This document shows positions 1-8,400 of a stretch of DNA of 64,000 nt, in pieces. Under the pieces are notes generated by a model. That model was not told the DNA's origin. It did not search any database and saw only the letters and a list, made by a program, of their open reading frames with translations. Source of the DNA: Eubacterium sp. MSJ-21 (GTDB lineage: Bacteria > Bacillota > Clostridia > Lachnospirales > Lachnospiraceae); NCBI RefSeq assembly GCF_018918185.1, contig NZ_JAHLPZ010000011.1, positions 1-64,000 on the forward strand, given 5' to 3'. Numbering within the stretch: the first letter of the stretch is position 1; every line of letters begins with the position of its first letter. Made by a program: the position numbers and the translations under genes.

Positions 1-95
1 GTAAGACCCCTTGAAGACTACAAGGTTGATAGGCTTGGAGTGTAATCGTGGCAACACGTTCAGCTGACAAGTACTAATAGGTCGAGGGCTTATCC
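1..95 (+). rRNA. 23S rRNA, 3' end (partial)
   Basis: The first ~95 bases match the conserved 3' end of bacterial 23S rRNA, including the stretch around 'gacaagtactaataggtcga' and the terminal 'gggcttatcc' that closes helix 1. The gene begins before the window. The end point is approximate. Bases 96-207 are spacer with no tRNA and no recognisable 5S gene before tRNA-Asp. Confidence 0.9.
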
Positions 96-207
96 TTAGA
101 GGTTTTGAGAACGGAAAGATGGATTGTTGATTGGATAGATATAAGATCTTTGTATGGAGTTCTGAAGGTACATGTTACCTTTTACCACTGTGAAAACAAT
201 GGTGGAT

Positions 208-281
208 GGCCCGGTGGCTCAGCTGGTTAGAGCGCCGCCCTGTCACGGCGGAGGTCGTGGGTTCGAACCCCATCCGGGTCG
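208..281 (+). tRNA. tRNA-Asp (GTC)
   Basis: 74-nt cloverleaf: acceptor GGCCCGG/CCGGGTC with one G-T pair, anticodon stem CCGCC/GGCGG, loop with anticodon GTC, T-loop GTTCGAA, discriminator G typical of tRNA-Asp. CCA is not encoded. First tRNA of a six-gene array following the 23S gene. Confidence 0.96.
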
Positions 282-312
282 CTTGTAGCGATAGCTACAT
301 AATTAAATATAA

Positions 313-385
313 GGGATCTTAGCTCAGCTGGGAGAGCATCTGCCTTACAAGCAGAGGGTCATAGGTTCGAGCCCTATAGGTCCCA
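313..385 (+). tRNA. tRNA-Val (TAC)
   Basis: 73-nt cloverleaf: acceptor GGGATCT/AGGTCCC, anticodon stem TCTGC/GCAGA, anticodon TAC, T-loop GTTCGAG, discriminator A. CCA not encoded. Confidence 0.95.
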
Positions 386-416
386 CTTAAACTGATTGAT
401 GAATAGCATCGTATAT

Positions 417-489
417 GCCGATGTGGCTCAATTGGCAGAGCAGCTGATTTGTAATCAGCAGGTTATCGGTTCGAGTCCGATCATCGGCT
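417..489 (+). tRNA. tRNA-Thr (TGT)
   Basis: 73-nt cloverleaf: acceptor GCCGATG/CATCGGC, anticodon stem GCTGA/TCAGC, anticodon TGT, T-loop GTTCGAG, discriminator T. CCA not encoded. Confidence 0.95.
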
Positions 490-507
490 TATCAGTTTAA
501 AAAATTT

Positions 508-589
508 GGGCGGATTCCCGAGTGGCCAAAGGGGACAGACTGTAAATCTGCTGCTTTATGCTTCGGTGGTTCGAATCCACCTCCGCCCA
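508..589 (+). tRNA. tRNA-Tyr (GTA)
   Basis: 82-nt class II tRNA: acceptor GGGCGGA/TCCGCCC, anticodon GTA, a long variable arm closed by a CTTCGG-type loop, T-loop GTTCGAA, discriminator A. The long variable arm together with GTA identifies tRNA-Tyr. Confidence 0.95.
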
Positions 590-617
590 CTTTTCCTATT
601 TAGGAATAATTTAATAT

Positions 618-691
618 CGCGGGGTGGAGCAGTCTGGAAGCTCGTCGGGCTCATAACCCGAAGGTCATAGGTTCAAATCCTGTCCCCGCTA
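618..691 (+). tRNA. initiator tRNA-fMet (CAT)
   Basis: 74-nt cloverleaf with anticodon CAT. Two initiator hallmarks are visible: three consecutive G-C pairs in the anticodon stem (GGG/CCC) and an unpaired first acceptor position (C1 opposite T). This is therefore the initiator rather than an elongator Met or Ile2 tRNA. Confidence 0.95.
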
Positions 692-710
692 CTAATTACA
701 TAAGATACAT

Positions 711-783
<73 letters not shown>

Positions 784-795
784 TCTTTTTTATTT

Positions 796-835
796 GGCGG
801 AAACCACGTAGAATCAAGGGCTTCCGCCGTTTTTT
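796..835 (+). terminator. Rho-independent terminator of the rRNA/tRNA unit
   Basis: Inverted repeat GGCGGAA (796-802) / TTCCGCC (822-828), followed by G and six T (830-835). It sits directly after tRNA-Phe and before the convergent CobW-like gene. Confidence 0.85.
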
Positions 836-877
836 AATGGTTGAAAAATACGTTACTGGGCATTTAGGTGCGCAGAA

Positions 878-1825
878 TTAGACATTGGATTTTCCCCAAT
901 AACCTTCAATGGCTGCCTGGTTCAGTCCTTCTCCAATGACGATTAGGATTGCCTGACCATTCGGAATTGGCTGAATTTCTGTTTTTTGATGCGTAACGTT
1001 GAGGGAAATCCACGAACCATCAGGGAGCTTCTGAAATCCTTTGATTCGAAATACTTTTCCACATGCAGGATCATTTAAGATTTTGGTACAGGATTCTTTC
1101 AGAAAATCTTCTGTGAAATCCATATTCATAAAATATAAGCTGTCGTATGTTTTCTTATCATCAAACCATAATTTGGTGTAATCTGCGGAATGATAGCCAG
1201 ATGAAAGGATTGCTTTATAATCTGCATCGGTTAAATCTTCCCAGTTTTTTTCTATTGTAACAGAAGGAACCGGTTTCTTTTCAGTGTGGAGAATCTCAAA
1301 GGATTGGTCTACATAGTTTTTGGTAGAGGAAAGTTTCTCTTCACTTACTTCCTGGACATGACTGTATAAAAGGGTTCCTGCCTGTGCCACTTGTGACGCA
1401 AGCAGATAGCGGGAAGACTCAGATAATGTCTGTTCCAGATCGGCATCTACGATCGTGATTACATTTCCAATTTCATACCAGCGGTCGAGGGGGGATTCGT
1501 GCAGTGCGTCAAAAAATTCGTCCATATCGAAGATCCCGGATGGCTCTACGAGGACACGATCATAGCCGCACATGCCCATAGCAATCAGCTTTGTCTTGAA
1601 CCGGCGGCGGTGGCAGTCAGCATCACAGCCACCTGCAACCATTTCCAATGTGCAGTGATCGCCTAAGATATCCTGCAACAGCATGGCATCGACATTGACT
1701 GCTCCAAAATCATTTTCGAGGATGCCGATATTCATTCCCTGCTGGATCAGGTAGGTGGCGTATTTTTTTATAAAGGTTGTTTTGCCGGATCCTAAAAATC
1801 CGGTAATCAAATCTATTTGTATCAT
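878..1825 (-). CDS. CobW-like G3E-family GTPase
   Basis: 315-aa P-loop GTPase of the G3E/CobW family, cytosolic metal-handling chaperones. Residues ~5-15 form the Walker A segment GFLGSGKTT; a second motif near residue 66 reads GGCDADCHRRR. In typical CobW proteins this place holds a CxCC metal site, so here the cysteines are spaced C-x3-C. No clear NKxD guanine-specificity motif is seen at the usual place. The C-terminal third resembles the CobW_C domain. Start chosen at 1825, because TCTCCTT (1834-1840) reads AAGGAGA on this strand; an upstream ATG at 1855 lacks a site. The gene is a single-gene unit convergent with the tRNA array. Its metal and client are unknown. Confidence 0.8.
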   Translation of the reverse strand: MIQIDLITGFLGSGKTTFIKKYATYLIQQGMNIGILENDFGAVNVDAMLLQDILGDHCTLEMVAGGCDADCHRRRFKTKLIAMGMCGYDRVLVEPSGIFDMDEFFDALHESPLDRWYEIGNVITIVDADLEQTLSESSRYLLASQVAQAGTLLYSHVQEVSEEKLSSTKNYVDQSFEILHTEKKPVPSVTIEKNWEDLTDADYKAILSSGYHSADYTKLWFDDKKTYDSLYFMNMDFTEDFLKESCTKILNDPACGKVFRIKGFQKLPDGSWISLNVTHQKTEIQPIPNGQAILIVIGEGLNQAAIEGYWGKSNV

Positions 1826-2048
1826 TTTTATAATCTCCTTTTTATAAATGTGCAATTTGCAGATTTATATTTCTATGGTGTTGTTCATTGTGTTTTTAAA
1901 ATCAAGTTCATTATATAGTTGTCCGAAATGAGCGTCAAATATATTTTCCACAGTTACATAAGAAAATATATCATTTGTGGGTCGTTTTGCTGTCAATATG
2001 AATCGTTACGACATAGATATAGTATAAGAGAAGGTTTGTGGAGAACGA

Positions 2049-2318
2049 ATGGATATTTCAAGTTATGTAACAGTGCTGCCGATTGTGATTATTTGTTATC
2101 TGGTTGGAATCGGGTGTAAGGCGAGCAAGAAGATCAGCGATAAGGCAATTCCAGTGATTGTTGGTATCGTGGGAGGGATTGTTGCGGTGCCTGCCTTGTA
2201 TATCATGAAGAATTTTCCGGCAGAAGATATTATTACAGCGATTTCGGTTGGGATTATGTCAGGCTTTGCTTCAACGGGGATCAATCAGGTGTATAAACAG
2301 AGCAAAAAAGAGGAGTGA
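2049..2318 (+). CDS. Holin-like small membrane protein (Hol44/holin superfamily V type)
   Basis: 89-aa protein with two to three hydrophobic segments (residues ~4-21, ~35-52, ~60-78) and a short basic tail (KQSKKEE). The pattern of a polar turn (KASKKISDK) after TM1, then a Gly-rich TM2 and an end in NQVYKQ, matches phage holins of the Hol44 kind. GGAG lies 5-6 nt before the ATG. No phage structural or lysis gene is nearby, so this is an orphan holin or domesticated membrane protein. Function is inferred from family likeness only. Confidence 0.7.
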   Translation: MDISSYVTVLPIVIICYLVGIGCKASKKISDKAIPVIVGIVGGIVAVPALYIMKNFPAEDIITAISVGIMSGFASTGINQVYKQSKKEE

Positions 2319-2476
2319 AATGTAATTTTTGACCAATTTTGACAGATTACGTACCAATTATGCATGAACATAAAAAAATCGATTTTTATATGCTATTATG
2401 TAAAAAATAACAATTTGTCAGAGAAAGTGCTGGTAAATTTGCAAAAGAAAAATTATTTTAGGGGAGTGTGTACGAT

Positions 2477-2824
2477 ATGGGTGAAAATAATGAGGAATCA
2501 GTATGGGATAATGCGCATTACTTAGATGCAGTTATCAATCGGAAAAAGAGGACAATCCCGATTGCATCTATCGAATATGTAGAGAGCAGAGGGCGGAAGA
2601 TTGTCTTGCATCTGGGATATGGCGAGATGACATTTTATTCCAAAATTTCCGATATCGAGGAGCAATTGGTTGATAATGGATTTGTACGTGTGCATCAGAG
2701 CTTTATGGTTCGCATGTCGGATATATCGAAATTAAGCCGCACAGCTCTAAAGTGCGGGAACATAGAGGTTCCAGTGAGCCGGAGGTATTACGGGGAGTTG
2801 AGGAAGATGGTTGAAAATTATTAG
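2477..2824 (+). CDS. LytTR-domain DNA-binding protein without receiver domain
   Basis: 115 aa, essentially a stand-alone LytTR domain (residues ~25-113): the core 'IPIASIEYVESRGRK', then 'FVRVHQSFMVRM' and the C-terminal 'VPVSRRYYGELR' are classic LytTR signatures. No CheY-like receiver precedes it, so activity is probably set by abundance or a partner. ATG 2477 has GGGGAG 10 nt upstream; a GTG at 2468 is an alternative start. The 150 bp upstream is AT-rich and includes a possible TGCTATTAT extended -10 near 2388-2396. Its targets are not evident; the adjacent holin gene is one candidate. Confidence 0.82.
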   Translation: MGENNEESVWDNAHYLDAVINRKKRTIPIASIEYVESRGRKIVLHLGYGEMTFYSKISDIEEQLVDNGFVRVHQSFMVRMSDISKLSRTALKCGNIEVPVSRRYYGELRKMVENY

Positions 2825-2981
2825 TAGTTCACTAAAGGTGTGAATGGTGATAAAGTAAGAAGAAGCTGGTTATTTTTCTGATTTTACGTTATAATAAAAA
2901 TACGTTGCCGTAGAGACTGTCAAATTGTGATAGGGTAACGATTTATAAATGAACAAGTGAAGTATAACCGAGGTTAAAATT

Positions 2982-3653
2982 ATGAATATCAGAAAATGTG
3001 AACACGACCATTTTTATAACGGAGACAGATACAAAGTTTGCCCATATTGTGAGGAAACAAATCTCTTGCGCAGTTCAGACACTGTGAAGCAAGGAAATAC
3101 AAAAAAGGAAAAGGCAGCTAAGAAGAAAGAACCAAAGGATCGTCCGGTCAAGAAAAAATATGTGGAGAAGGATATCCGCCAGGACTATCATAAATTGACA
3201 GAGCTTCTGATCGAATGGAACATGTCGATTACGACGATGGAGAGTGCGACTGCAGGACAGATTGCGTCTCTGATTACGGATACAGAAGGGGCATCTGCCA
3301 TCTTCAAAGGTGCGAGCATTACATATAGCAATGAGACGAAGATCATGCAGGGTGTGTCTGCAGAGGTGATTCATAAGTATACAGTGTATTCGAAGGAGAC
3401 AGCGGAAGCCATGGCGGCCGCCTGCGCGAATATGTATGGTGCGGACATCGGAATTGGAGTCACCGGAACGATGGGAAATACGGATCCGGACAATGCGGAT
3501 GCATCGGTTCCCGGACAGGTATATTTCGCAATAAGCTTGAAAGGTAGTGTCCGGTCGTATGTTGTTGAGATTCCACAGCAGCCAAGCCGGTTAATGTACA
3601 AACTGGCGATGGCGAAGGAAGTCTATGATGTATTGATGAGATTGTTTGAGTAA
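2982..3653 (+). CDS. CinA C-terminal-type nicotinamide-nucleotide amidohydrolase with N-terminal zinc-ribbon segment
   Basis: 223 aa. Residues ~68-222 are the CinA_C/PncC domain, which deamidates NMN to NaMN in the pyridine nucleotide salvage cycle. Visible family marks are 'TTMESATAGQIAS' (the Ser of the ESCTGG-like catalytic motif is kept), 'GASITYSNETK' and 'DIGIGVTGTMG'. The usual N-terminal MoCF-like CinA domain is missing. Instead residues 1-30 hold His and Cys residues (C-x-H-D-H and CPYCEE) that resemble a small zinc ribbon, joined by a Lys-rich linker (residues ~38-60). The fused N-terminus is unusual for PncC. A terminator follows at 3661. Confidence 0.8.
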   Translation: MNIRKCEHDHFYNGDRYKVCPYCEETNLLRSSDTVKQGNTKKEKAAKKKEPKDRPVKKKYVEKDIRQDYHKLTELLIEWNMSITTMESATAGQIASLITDTEGASAIFKGASITYSNETKIMQGVSAEVIHKYTVYSKETAEAMAAACANMYGADIGIGVTGTMGNTDPDNADASVPGQVYFAISLKGSVRSYVVEIPQQPSRLMYKLAMAKEVYDVLMRLFE

Positions 3654-3660
3654 AAAGAAT

Positions 3661-3700
3661 GACATGATATACACATCAAAATGTATGTCATGTCTTTTTT
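3661..3700 (+). terminator. Rho-independent terminator after the CinA-like gene
   Basis: GACATGA...ATACA pairs with TGTAT...TCATGTC with small bulges, followed by six T (3695-3700). Confidence 0.75.
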
Positions 3701-3825
3701 GATGCGCAAAACACAAACAATTCACAAAGCTAAGCTTGAAAAATATGGATATCCATTATAACATATTATTAGAAGTCTGCGCCGTAAGCGGACTTTGGAA
3801 TAAGGCAGATGACTGGAGGCAGAAT

Positions 3826-4911
3826 ATGAAATATTACATACCGACAAAAGTATATCAGGAGATAGATGCAGTAAAAACACATGCGGAGGAGCTGACAGGT
3901 TATGGAAGCTGCGCACTCATTGTGACAGGAAAATATTCTGCGCGTGCGAATGGGGCACTGGCAGATGTAGAAGCAGCGCTCGATACATATGGAAAGAAGC
4001 ATGTCCAGTATGATGAGATTGAAGAGAACCCATCTGTGGAAACAGTTATGAAAGCAACTGAGTTTGGAAAGAGAAATGGCGTGGACTTCGTGATTGCGAT
4101 TGGCGGCGGTTCGCCGATGGATGCGGCAAAGGCGATTGCGATTATGCTTGCCAACCCAGAGAAGGATGCGGATTATCTGTATGAGAGTGTTGCGCATACA
4201 GAGGCACTCCCGGTTGTGACGATTCCGACGACTTGTGGAACCGGATCAGAGGTGACAGGTGTTGCGGTGCTTACCGTACATGCGAAGCGGACAAAGGCAT
4301 CGCTGCCACACCGTGTATTCCCGGTGCTTGCATTGGCAGATCCGAAATATCTGAAGACCGCATCGAAGAAGGTCATCGGACAGACCGCGATTGATGCGCT
4401 TGGTCATATGATCGAAAGCTATCTGAATACCACAGCAACGGATTACAGCCGGATGTTTGTTGACCAGGGACTAAAGGTCTGGGCACGAAGCAAGGATGCT
4501 CTGCTTGGCATACGTGAGATGACAGACGAAGATTATAGCAATTTCCTGTTGGCATCGACACTTGCTGGTATGGCGATTGTGCAGACGGGAACGACGATTC
4601 CGCACAGTTTAAGCTATGCAATCACTTATGAGCTTGGCGTGCCGCATGGCATTGCAATTGGCTATTTCCTGCCGGGATATATTCGTGAAGCAGATGTGGC
4701 AGATCAGGAATATCTGTTATCGACAATTGGGTTTGCTTCTGTGGACGAATTCGCAGATTTCTTCCAGATTGTGAGCGACTGTGGTATCCTGCCGGAAGAA
4801 AATATCCGCCAGGTCGTTGACATTGTAGCCGATAATAAAGCGAAGCTTGCACTCTGTCCATATCCACTTGACAAGGAAGTACTGCTCCGAATCGCAAGCT
4901 GGGGAAAGTAA
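3826..4911 (+). CDS. Iron-containing alcohol dehydrogenase (group III ADH)
   Basis: 361-aa NAD(P)-dependent oxidoreductase with a divalent metal, cytosolic. The nucleotide site appears as 'GGGSPMDAAKAI' and the family signature as 'PTTCGTGSEVTG'. Metal ligands are likely in the Asp and His of 'ALGHMIESYLN' and in 'PHSLSYAITYELGVPHG'. Start 3826 is chosen because GGAGGC (3815-3820) is well spaced and the family begins near there; an in-frame ATG at 3736 has no site. The substrate is unknown: the family covers primary alcohols, butanol, 1,3-propanediol and others. It is followed by an ABC exporter with a 35-nt gap. Confidence 0.85.
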   Translation: MKYYIPTKVYQEIDAVKTHAEELTGYGSCALIVTGKYSARANGALADVEAALDTYGKKHVQYDEIEENPSVETVMKATEFGKRNGVDFVIAIGGGSPMDAAKAIAIMLANPEKDADYLYESVAHTEALPVVTIPTTCGTGSEVTGVAVLTVHAKRTKASLPHRVFPVLALADPKYLKTASKKVIGQTAIDALGHMIESYLNTTATDYSRMFVDQGLKVWARSKDALLGIREMTDEDYSNFLLASTLAGMAIVQTGTTIPHSLSYAITYELGVPHGIAIGYFLPGYIREADVADQEYLLSTIGFASVDEFADFFQIVSDCGILPEENIRQVVDIVADNKAKLALCPYPLDKEVLLRIASWGK

Positions 4912-4946
4912 AAATGGTTAAATATAAATTAGAAAGGAACACGCAA

Positions 4947-5648
4947 ATGAGTTATGTAGAGTTTAAGAACGTAAGCAAAACCTATAAGACCGGGGATGTC
5001 AAGGTTGAAGCCTTAAAGGATGCATCCTTTGAGATCGGGAAGGGCGAGATCTGCGTCATCGTCGGACAGTCCGGTGCAGGTAAGACTACCTTGCTCAATA
5101 TCCTTGGTGGTATGGATCGTCTGACCGAGGGCGAGGTGTATCTGGATGGTACAGCAGTTTCGGATTACAACAAGAAACAGCTCGCGACGTACAGACGGCG
5201 GGATATCGGATTCGTATTTCAGTTTTATAATCTGATTCCGAACCTGACTGCGCTGGAGAATGTTGAGATTGCATCGCAGTTATCGAAAGATCCGATGAAT
5301 CCATCGGAGGTGCTTGCGCATGTCGGACTGGAAGAGCGTATGAATAACTTCCCGGCACAGTTATCCGGAGGAGAACAGCAGCGTGTGGCAATCGCACGTG
5401 CGCTTGCGAAGAATCCGAAGCTTCTGCTCTGTGATGAACCGACCGGAGCTCTTGATTATGAGACGGGCAAGGCAATCTTAAAGCTGTTGCAGGATTGCAG
5501 CCGGAAGCGTGGCATGACAGTTGTGATCATCACCCACAATCAGGCACTTACGGCGATGGCAGACCGGATCATTAAAGTAAAGAGTGGTAAGATTGCTTCG
5601 GTGAAGATGAATGAACAGATTGTACCGGTAGAAGAAATTGAGTGGTGA
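4947..5648 (+). CDS. ABC transporter ATP-binding protein, MacB/LolD type
   Basis: 233-aa ATPase. Walker [11 protein letters not shown]-loop '[18 protein letters not shown]', signature [16 protein letters not shown], Walker [13 protein letters not shown] and the H-loop 'VVIITHN' are all intact. The 'EPTGALD' form and the short length are typical of ATPases that pair with FtsX-like permeases. The partner permease starts 7 nt after the stop. AAAGGA precedes ATG 4947; an upstream ATG at 4914 overlaps the end of the previous gene less convincingly. Substrate is unknown; peptides, antibiotics or lipoproteins are typical of the family. Confidence 0.92.
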   Translation: MSYVEFKNVSKTYKTGDVKVEALKDASFEIGKGEICVIVGQSGAGKTTLLNILGGMDRLTEGEVYLDGTAVSDYNKKQLATYRRRDIGFVFQFYNLIPNLTALENVEIASQLSKDPMNPSEVLAHVGLEERMNNFPAQLSGGEQQRVAIARALAKNPKLLLCDEPTGALDYETGKAILKLLQDCSRKRGMTVVIITHNQALTAMADRIIKVKSGKIASVKMNEQIVPVEEIEW

Positions 5649-5654
5649 TAGAAG

Positions 5655-8279
5655 ATGTGGGCATATAGAAAAAATATACGTAGAACAATTGGACAGAGTA
5701 TGGGACGATACCTGGCAATTCTTGCAATCATTGCGCTTGGTGTTGGATTTTTCTCGGGCCTTAAAGTGACAAAACCCGGCATGGTGGAAACCGGCAATCA
5801 TTATCTGCGGGAGTATAACTTCTATGATTTCCGACTACTTTCCTCAATTGGTTTTGACACGGAGGCTGTGGAAGAAATGCGGAAGCAGGAGCATGTGCTG
5901 GCGGCAGATGGTTCTTACTATGAGGATATGATCTATGAAGATGCGGATGGGAAAGAGAAGGTGTTGCGCGCACAGTCCATTACGGAGCATGTGAATACAC
6001 TGGAACTGCGGGATGGGCGTATGCCGGAAGCGGACGATGAATGTGTGGTAGATGCATACCAGTTTAAGGGACAGGATATCATCGGACAGGAAATCGAGAT
6101 TGCGGACAGCAATACGCAGGATACAAAAGATGCATTTGCACACAAGAAATACAAAGTTGTCGGTACAGTGAATTCACCGATGTATATCAATATTGAACGT
6201 GGAACGACAACGCTTGGAAATGGTCGTGTCAGTGCGTTTATCTTCATTCCGGAGGATGGATTTTCCTTCGATGCATATAAGGAAATCTATGTGAAAAGTC
6301 AGGATAGCTATGATATTTACACGGATGCCTATGATGATTTTATCGACGAAGTCACCCCGGATATGGAAACAACATTGCAGGAGATCACGGATAACCGGTA
6401 TGACCGGCTTGTGACAGAACTGGGCAGAACCCTTGTGGAGGACGCGGTTGAAAAACAACAGCAAGAATTACAGGCAATCATGCAGGATGCACAGATTGAT
6501 GCGCTCACGCAGGAGCAGATAGCCCAGATGGAGCAGTTACAGCCTCTTACACAGGAACAGCAGGATGCGCTCGTACAGGAATACGGAGAACAGGCGGCGA
6601 AGAAAGCATTTGGTGAAGTGAAGACTTACGTGCTGGATCGTTCAACCAATGTCGGTTATATGTGCTACGATAACGATACGAACATCGTTGATGGTGTGGC
6701 AAAGGTATTTCCAATTTTCTTCTTCCTGATTGCGGCACTTGTCTGCTCGACGACGATGACACGTATGGTGGATGATGAGCGTGGACAGATCGGAACATAC
6801 CGGGCACTTGGTTATACGAATGGAAGCATTATGGCGAAGTATCTGATTTATTCCGGAAGCTCAGCATTTCTTGGATGCGTGATCGGATTTTTCGGAGGAA
6901 GTTATCTGTTCCCATATGTAATATCTGAGGCGTATAGAATGTTGTACGATTTTGGAACAGGCATTGAATTTTATTTTTCACCGGGACTTTTTGTAATCTG
7001 TCTGTGTGTGTCGTTGATTTGTTCGATGGGAACAGCGTTCCTTGCCTGCATCAATGAGCTTCGGTGTATGCCGGCAGAGCTGATCCGGCCGAAAGCACCG
7101 GCAGCAGGGAAGCGTATCTTACTGGAGCGGATTCCATTTATCTGGAAGCCGATGAAATTCTTACATAAGGTAACCGCACGAAATGTATTCCGATTCAAAA
7201 AGCGTATGTTCATGATGCTGCTTGGTATTGCCGGATGCACGGCGCTTGTCCTGACGGGGCTTGGAGTGAAGGATTCGGTATCAAATCTGGCGGAATTCCA
7301 GTATGGAGATATCGATACTTACGATATGGAAGTAACCCTGAATGGCACATATAATGAGGATATACAGCAGGAGGTGGAGGACGCTGTTGGTGATGGCTTT
7401 GAGGATTCTACAGCAATCCTGAAAAGCACGGTAGAATATCATGCAGCTTCCGCAATTAAAACAGTGTATCTGATTGCTGCAGAGCCGGAAGATTTAGAAA
7501 GCTTTGTGAGGTTTGACATGACAACCAAGAATGGCACTTATCCGGGAAACGGTGAGGTGATGTTGTCAAAGAAGATTGCGGAGATTGCGGATGTGACGGT
7601 TGGCGATCCGATTACGCTGCATGATACGGATGCGGGAGATGTGACGCTTACGGTATCGGGAATTTTCGAAAACTATGTATGGCACTACGCATATATCACA
7701 CCGGAATGCTACGAGCAGTATTTTGACAAAGCATGCGAGGCAAATACAATGTATTTGCATGTCGATACAGACAGTACCGCTTATGAGGCAGGCGGAAAAA
7801 TATCTGCACTCTCCAATGTGATGAGTGTCTCAGTTGTTGCAGACATCAAAGACCGTGTGGAGAATATGATGAAGATGATGGATGCGGTTGTCGGACTTGT
7901 AATCGGCAGTGCGGGTGCACTTGCATTTATTGTGTTATTCAACTTAAGCAACATCAATATTACGGAGCGTGTGCGGGAGATTGCAACAATCAAGGTACTT
8001 GGTTTTTATCCGCGAGAGACAGGATCATATGTTTTCCGCGAGAATCTCGTACTGACGCTGATGGGAATTGTGGTCGGACTACCGCTTGGATGCCTGCTGC
8101 ATCGGTTTGTTATGTCCCAGATTCAGGTCGATATGGTGGCGTTTGCAACGAGAATCATGAATATCAGTTATCTGTACAGTGTTCTGATTGTACTGGCATT
8201 TCTGATTATTGTGGATCTGGTGATGCGCCGGAAAATTGATAAAATAGATATGGCGGAATCATTGAAGTCTATCGAGTAG
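5655..8279 (+). CDS. FtsX-like ABC permease (large, duplicated)
   Basis: 874 aa with an N-terminal TM (~17-37), a long extracellular domain (~40-345), an FtsX core of three TMs (~350-475), a second TM near residue 515, a second extracellular domain (~540-725) and a final FtsX core (~735-870) with three TMs. The two FtsX halves are seen as 'VCSTTMTRMVDDERGQIGTY' and 'NITERVREIATIKVLGF'. The first extracellular domain contains a Gln-rich coiled-coil-like stretch (residues ~265-310). It forms a transporter with the ATPase just upstream. The last codons contain the promoter of the next gene. Confidence 0.9.
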   Translation: MWAYRKNIRRTIGQSMGRYLAILAIIALGVGFFSGLKVTKPGMVETGNHYLREYNFYDFRLLSSIGFDTEAVEEMRKQEHVLAADGSYYEDMIYEDADGKEKVLRAQSITEHVNTLELRDGRMPEADDECVVDAYQFKGQDIIGQEIEIADSNTQDTKDAFAHKKYKVVGTVNSPMYINIERGTTTLGNGRVSAFIFIPEDGFSFDAYKEIYVKSQDSYDIYTDAYDDFIDEVTPDMETTLQEITDNRYDRLVTELGRTLVEDAVEKQQQELQAIMQDAQIDALTQEQIAQMEQLQPLTQEQQDALVQEYGEQAAKKAFGEVKTYVLDRSTNVGYMCYDNDTNIVDGVAKVFPIFFFLIAALVCSTTMTRMVDDERGQIGTYRALGYTNGSIMAKYLIYSGSSAFLGCVIGFFGGSYLFPYVISEAYRMLYDFGTGIEFYFSPGLFVICLCVSLICSMGTAFLACINELRCMPAELIRPKAPAAGKRILLERIPFIWKPMKFLHKVTARNVFRFKKRMFMMLLGIAGCTALVLTGLGVKDSVSNLAEFQYGDIDTYDMEVTLNGTYNEDIQQEVEDAVGDGFEDSTAILKSTVEYHAASAIKTVYLIAAEPEDLESFVRFDMTTKNGTYPGNGEVMLSKKIAEIADVTVGDPITLHDTDAGDVTLTVSGIFENYVWHYAYITPECYEQYFDKACEANTMYLHVDTDSTAYEAGGKISALSNVMSVSVVADIKDRVENMMKMMDAVVGLVIGSAGALAFIVLFNLSNINITERVREIATIKVLGFYPRETGSYVFRENLVLTLMGIVVGLPLGCLLHRFVMSQIQVDMVAFATRIMNISYLYSVLIVLAFLIIVDLVMRRKIDKIDMAESLKSIE

Positions 8280-8291
8280 GTATGTTATAAT
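8262..8291 (+). promoter_or_regulatory. Sigma-A-type promoter for the DAHP synthase gene
   Basis: TTGAAG (8262-8267), 18-nt spacer, TATAAT (8286-8291). The -35 lies inside the last codons of the permease gene. It would give a leader of about 100 nt ahead of the DAHP synthase start, in which no known riboswitch was recognised. Confidence 0.55.
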
Positions 8292-8400
8292 ATAAATTGT
8301 GTCTGTATGTGCAAGTCAGGCTGTGTATTCAAAAAACAGCTTGGATATGTATTTGCGAATATTGACAAAGACACGTAAGTAATATTTGGAGGAAAAAGAA

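Noticed and set aside
1919-2119. 66-aa open frame upstream of the holin gene
   Set aside because: It overlaps the holin start in another frame, has no ribosome site and shows no family resemblance; the region is better read as promoter and leader.
8292-8400. Riboswitch or T-box in the DAHP synthase leader
   Set aside because: No T-box sequence, no specifier or antiterminator fold and no terminator-like hairpin with a T run could be recognised.
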